Of a stretch of 7,577 nucleotides of DNA, positions 5,382 to 7,577 are shown one piece after another. The DNA comes from Chloroflexota bacterium (GTDB taxonomy: Bacteria; Chloroflexota; Anaerolineae; Promineifilales; Promineifilaceae): assembly GCA_008501785.1 (NCBI GenBank), contig QQUD01000935.1, positions 1 through 7,577 of the forward strand, in the 5' to 3' direction. Under the pieces are notes generated by a model that saw only the letters and a list, made by a program, of their open reading frames with translations, had not been told where the DNA came from and ran no database searches. Position 1 is the first letter of the stretch. Each line of letters begins with the position of its first letter. The position numbers and the translations under genes were made by a program.

Positions 5382-6635
5382 CTACCCTTTAATTCTCTGA
5401 AAAGCTTCAAACAAATTGCGGATGATTGTTGAATAGGTTGCCGCTTGTCCTGGGCCGTTGTAAAGCGAGGCAAATGTCTCGTAATCATTGCGCTGTAAAG
5501 CAACGAGACGACGTGTGTCAGAAACAGGCCCCTTCACAAAGTCAAAAAAGCCGGTAATTTGACTGGCGTCATCTTTGCTAAACGCATCAAACATTTGATG
5601 GACTGATTCGTAACCAATTGTGGCATAGTTGAACCCCATAATTTGTGGACCGCCCATGCTAATTGAAAGTCGTGCTGACGTGCGGCTTAAGGATTCTGCA
5701 AATTGCAGCACATCCCATTCTTTGTTCTGATTGCCGTGAAAACTACTCCAGGGTGTGCTGGCATTTGGCCGCCACTCGTGCCCTTGCCACGGACGGCTGT
5801 CCTGATGGCGAAAATGGTTATTGAATTGGTCTTGATGCGTTTTGCCCCAATAGTTTTTGAATATATGGTTTTCGAAACGAATCACCATACGGCCGTTTCG
5901 AAAACCAGACCCGCCAGCTTCTGCCACAAAAACGGCTGCTGCTACACCCGGTCCGATGTCTAGTCGGTTCGCTAGCACGGTGAATAAGCCGCCAAATTTA
6001 TTCCAGATGCGCCCCAGGCTTTTCTCGGTGCCGCTCATGCTTGAAAAAATGGTAATTTTTTCGCTATCAACTGGGGAAAGTGGCGTGTCTGCAATGGCTG
6101 GTTCTTCCTCTTTCTCTTTGGTTTCAATAAAACCGGCCGCCCCACCTTCCTGATCAAGCTTGATAAAGCCGCTGTGAACAAATCCTTCTTGTCCATTGGC
6201 ATTAACGCGGAACCAGTCGCCTTGACGTTCTAAAATCGTAACCTGTGCGCCCAATGGCAATACGCTAATGATCGAATTACCTGTGCTCGGGCCTGATCTA
6301 AAATTGAGAATGTCTGTTGTTTTGCCGGTCGCTTTTTTAGAAGCAACCAGAATTGGCGTTTCCATCTCTTCGGCATCCAATGATACAGGCCCGGCCATTG
6401 CTGCGGGCGCAGCAGCTTCCACCCCAGCTGCAGCAGTTCCAGTTTCATCTAGCACAATGTAATCATTGCGCAGCCATCCATCTACACCATCTGCCTGAAC
6501 GTTAAACCAGCTGCCATCTTCAAATTTGATGCTGACGGGCGTCATGGGACGCAGCACTTGCACACGATTGTGTTCTGAGCCGGGGCCTGAGCGGAGAATA
6601 ACGGCCGTTTTCGTCTTACCAGTTCGAGTTGTCAT
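5382..6635 (-). CDS. SH3b-SH3b N-acetylmuramidase (DUF3380-type lysozyme)
   Basis: The protein has 417 residues from the second of two adjacent ATGs. GGAGG lies 4 bases before that ATG but only 1 base before the first (6638), so the second is preferred. Two bacterial SH3 domains (about 9-62 and 102-160, each with a RSGPS/RSGPG core) are separated by an Ala-rich linker, with a Glu-rich linker after the second. The last 205 residues match the N-acetylmuramidase (DUF3380) family: AEAGGSGF with the probable catalytic Glu (E240, numbered from the first ATG), RFENHIF, GGPQIMGFNYATIGY, FFDFVKG and YNGPGQA. It should cut the glycan of peptidoglycan, with the SH3b units binding the wall. No signal peptide or membrane helix is seen, so export needs lysis or another route. 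Endolysin origin is possible. Confidence 0.85.
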   Translation of the reverse strand: MTTRTGKTKTAVILRSGPGSEHNRVQVLRPMTPVSIKFEDGSWFNVQADGVDGWLRNDYIVLDETGTAAAGVEAAAPAAMAGPVSLDAEEMETPILVASKKATGKTTDILNFRSGPSTGNSIISVLPLGAQVTILERQGDWFRVNANGQEGFVHSGFIKLDQEGGAAGFIETKEKEEEPAIADTPLSPVDSEKITIFSSMSGTEKSLGRIWNKFGGLFTVLANRLDIGPGVAAAVFVAEAGGSGFRNGRMVIRFENHIFKNYWGKTHQDQFNNHFRHQDSRPWQGHEWRPNASTPWSSFHGNQNKEWDVLQFAESLSRTSARLSISMGGPQIMGFNYATIGYESVHQMFDAFSKDDASQITGFFDFVKGPVSDTRRLVALQRNDYETFASLYNGPGQAATYSTIIRNLFEAFQRIKG

Positions 6636-6655
6636 CATACCTCCATAATTGAAAT

Positions 6656-6740
6656 GGGACGCGGAGTGACGCAGAAATGCCGTAGCGACACACGGAGTAT
6701 TGAGAGAGAAAATTATCCGTGCTCAATCCTATCCGTGCCA
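6656..6740. repeat. Degenerate short direct repeats upstream of the muramidase
   Basis: TATCCGTGC occurs at 6714-6722 and again at 6730-6738, 16 bases apart. The adjacent stretch has GACGCGGAGTGACGCAGA and ACACGGAG, variants of the same theme. The stretch from 6639 to 6795 has no gene. Confidence 0.4.
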
Positions 6741-6743
6741 CAT

Positions 6744-6772
6744 TTTATATACTGTGATAGGCAGTTGAGTAA
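6744..6772 (-). promoter_or_regulatory. Possible muramidase promoter
   Basis: TATAAA on the minus strand at 6749-6744, with TTACTC 17 bases upstream (6772-6767). The -35 match is poor. The leader would be about 100 bases and would include the TATCCGTGC repeats. Confidence 0.25.
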
Positions 6773-6795
6773 AATTGAATTGTTCAGTTCGTAAT

Positions 6796-7293
6796 TTAAA
6801 CAGAGCGATGGCTGCTTTCACTGCCCGAATCGCCTACAATGAGTTCAAGCGCATGGGGCAGCACCGGCAGCAGCACATCCATATTTTCTTTAACAGCTTT
6901 GGGATTTCCCGGCATGTTGATAATCAGCGTTTGCTCCCGAATACCGGTAACAGCACGAGACAACATGGCATGTTTGGTGATTTTTAAACTTTCAGCACGA
7001 ATCGCTTCCGCCATGCCTGGGGCTTCTCGTTCAATGACGCGGCGTGTCGCTTCCGGGGTAATATCACGAGGTGAGAAGCCTGTACCACCACTGGTGAGCA
7101 GCAAGTTCACCCCTTCATCGCACCACTTTATTAGTGTATTGACAATGGTTTCAAAATCATCAGGCACAATAGATTGATGGGTCTCTTGCCAGTGAGTGCG
7201 GTCAGCAATAATTTTCGCCATCAGCGGCCCACTGCGGTCTTCATATTCCCCCAACGCACCCCTGTCACTAATTGTGAGTAACCCAATTTTCAT
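6796..7293 (-). CDS. mogA: Molybdopterin adenylyltransferase, MogA/MoaB family
   Basis: The protein has 165 residues from the ATG at 7293, where MKIGLLTISDRG aligns with the family start. An upstream in-frame ATG (7359) would add 22 residues of unrelated sequence and overlap the previous gene. The family motifs are present: TSGGTG (67-72) and SPRDITPEAT (74-83) for pterin binding, PGMAEAIR (92-99), and NMPGNPKAV (126-134). The enzyme activates molybdopterin with ATP to adenylyl-molybdopterin, before metal insertion. The length fits MoaB-type or short MogA members (E. coli MogA has 195 residues). No other cofactor gene is in the window. It follows the right-edge gene by 55 bases on the same strand and may be co-transcribed. 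Confidence 0.88.
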   Translation of the reverse strand: MKIGLLTISDRGALGEYEDRSGPLMAKIIADRTHWQETHQSIVPDDFETIVNTLIKWCDEGVNLLLTSGGTGFSPRDITPEATRRVIEREAPGMAEAIRAESLKITKHAMLSRAVTGIREQTLIINMPGNPKAVKENMDVLLPVLPHALELIVGDSGSESSHRSV

Positions 7294-7348
7294 ACCCTGC
7301 ACCTTGCCCCAGTTGCTGTAGCCGGTCTCCTGACCGTGCCACTTCTGG

Positions 7349-7577
7349 TTATTGCCCAATTAACTTCAGCCAATCATCATTAAGACCACTGTCTGTCACG
7401 CCATAATAAAAATGGATCGTACCGTTTTCGCGTTGAGCCAGGTCGTACCAGGCGGTATCATCACGCTTGCGCTGGTCAAGAATAGCGATGTCACCTTTCC
7501 ACTGAATATCTTTGGCTTTAGGCACACCGGATTCAACTTGTGTAATGGCATAATGCCATAATTTACGCGCAGAAGAG
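7349..7577 (-). CDS. C-terminal end of an unrecognised protein, 5' end beyond the window
   Basis: On the minus strand a frame is open from the right edge (first full codon at 7576) to the TAA at 7351-7349, giving 75 residues. It begins SSARKLWHYAI and includes QWKGDIAILDQRKRDDTAWYDL and GTIHFYYGVTDSGL, ending DDWLKLIGQ. The composition (Trp, Tyr, charged residues, no low complexity) is that of a real folded domain. I do not recognise the family with confidence. The upstream part is missing. Confidence 0.65.
   Translation of the reverse strand, partial: SSARKLWHYAITQVESGVPKAKDIQWKGDIAILDQRKRDDTAWYDLAQRENGTIHFYYGVTDSGLNDDWLKLIGQ

Larger units (their letters stand above)
264..6608. repeat. Dispersed palindromic octamer ACGGCCGT, 12 copies
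   Basis: Exact copies start at 264, 445, 544, 741, 1179, 1593, 1964, 4514, 4641, 5171, 5889 and 6601. Of 15 CGGCCG hexamers in the window, 12 have the A...T flanks; the exceptions are at 3330-3337, 3374-3381 and 6133-6140. Most copies extend to AACGGCCGTT or close to it. In coding sequence the copies read as Thr-Ala-Val seven times, Asn-Gly-Arg three times and Arg-Pro once, so all three frames are used. One copy (1964) is intergenic. Confidence 0.9.

Noticed and set aside
7294..7359. Extended start for MogA at 7359
   Set aside because: The extra 22 residues do not resemble the family, and that start would overlap the end of the preceding gene. The ATG at 7293 matches the usual N-terminus.

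Overview
The window most likely comes from a Chloroflexota bacterium of the Anaerolineae type. This is an inference from gene content: a class-E/D-like sortase next to a DUF11 surface protein, a Flp-type pilin with a GQSFAEY processing site, an SH3b-muramidase, a YciH/SUI1 protein, and Pro/Thr-rich linkers. No rRNA or marker gene fixes the taxon. There is no phage, transposon, CRISPR or tRNA signature.

Layout, left to right. (1) Minus strand, 1-1846: a two-gene cell-surface operon. A secreted DUF11-repeat protein ends in an FPETG sorting signal. It overlaps by ATGA with a sortase gene that runs off the left edge; this sortase is open through the whole edge and is easy to miss. A good promoter (TTAACA-N17-TATAAT) precedes the operon. 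(2) Plus strand, 1991-2350: a YciH/SUI1 (eIF1-like) translation factor, possibly leaderless. (3) Minus strand, 2481-3538: a small nucleoside/tRNA-type deaminase downstream of a DUF456 membrane protein. (4) Plus strand, 3706-5317: a two-gene unit. It encodes a Flp-pilin N-terminus fused to four beta-sandwich-like repeats, then a single-pass membrane protein with a Pro-rich tail. A 17-base inverted repeat sits on its probable promoter. (5) Minus strand, 5382-7577: a 2xSH3b N-acetylmuramidase, a MogA/MoaB molybdopterin adenylyltransferase, and the C-terminal end of an unrecognised protein cut by the right edge. A 54-base hairpin separates the two converging units at 5325-5378.

Common theme: most genes here (sortase and substrate, pilin-like adhesin and partner, muramidase) concern the cell envelope. 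YciH, the deaminase and MogA are housekeeping or metabolic.

The strongest signal not tied to a gene is the octamer ACGGCCGT. It occurs 12 times, in all three codon frames and once between genes, where chance predicts well under one. It is absent from 1972-4513. It resembles the HIP1 situation in cyanobacteria, where a short palindrome is kept at high density genome-wide.
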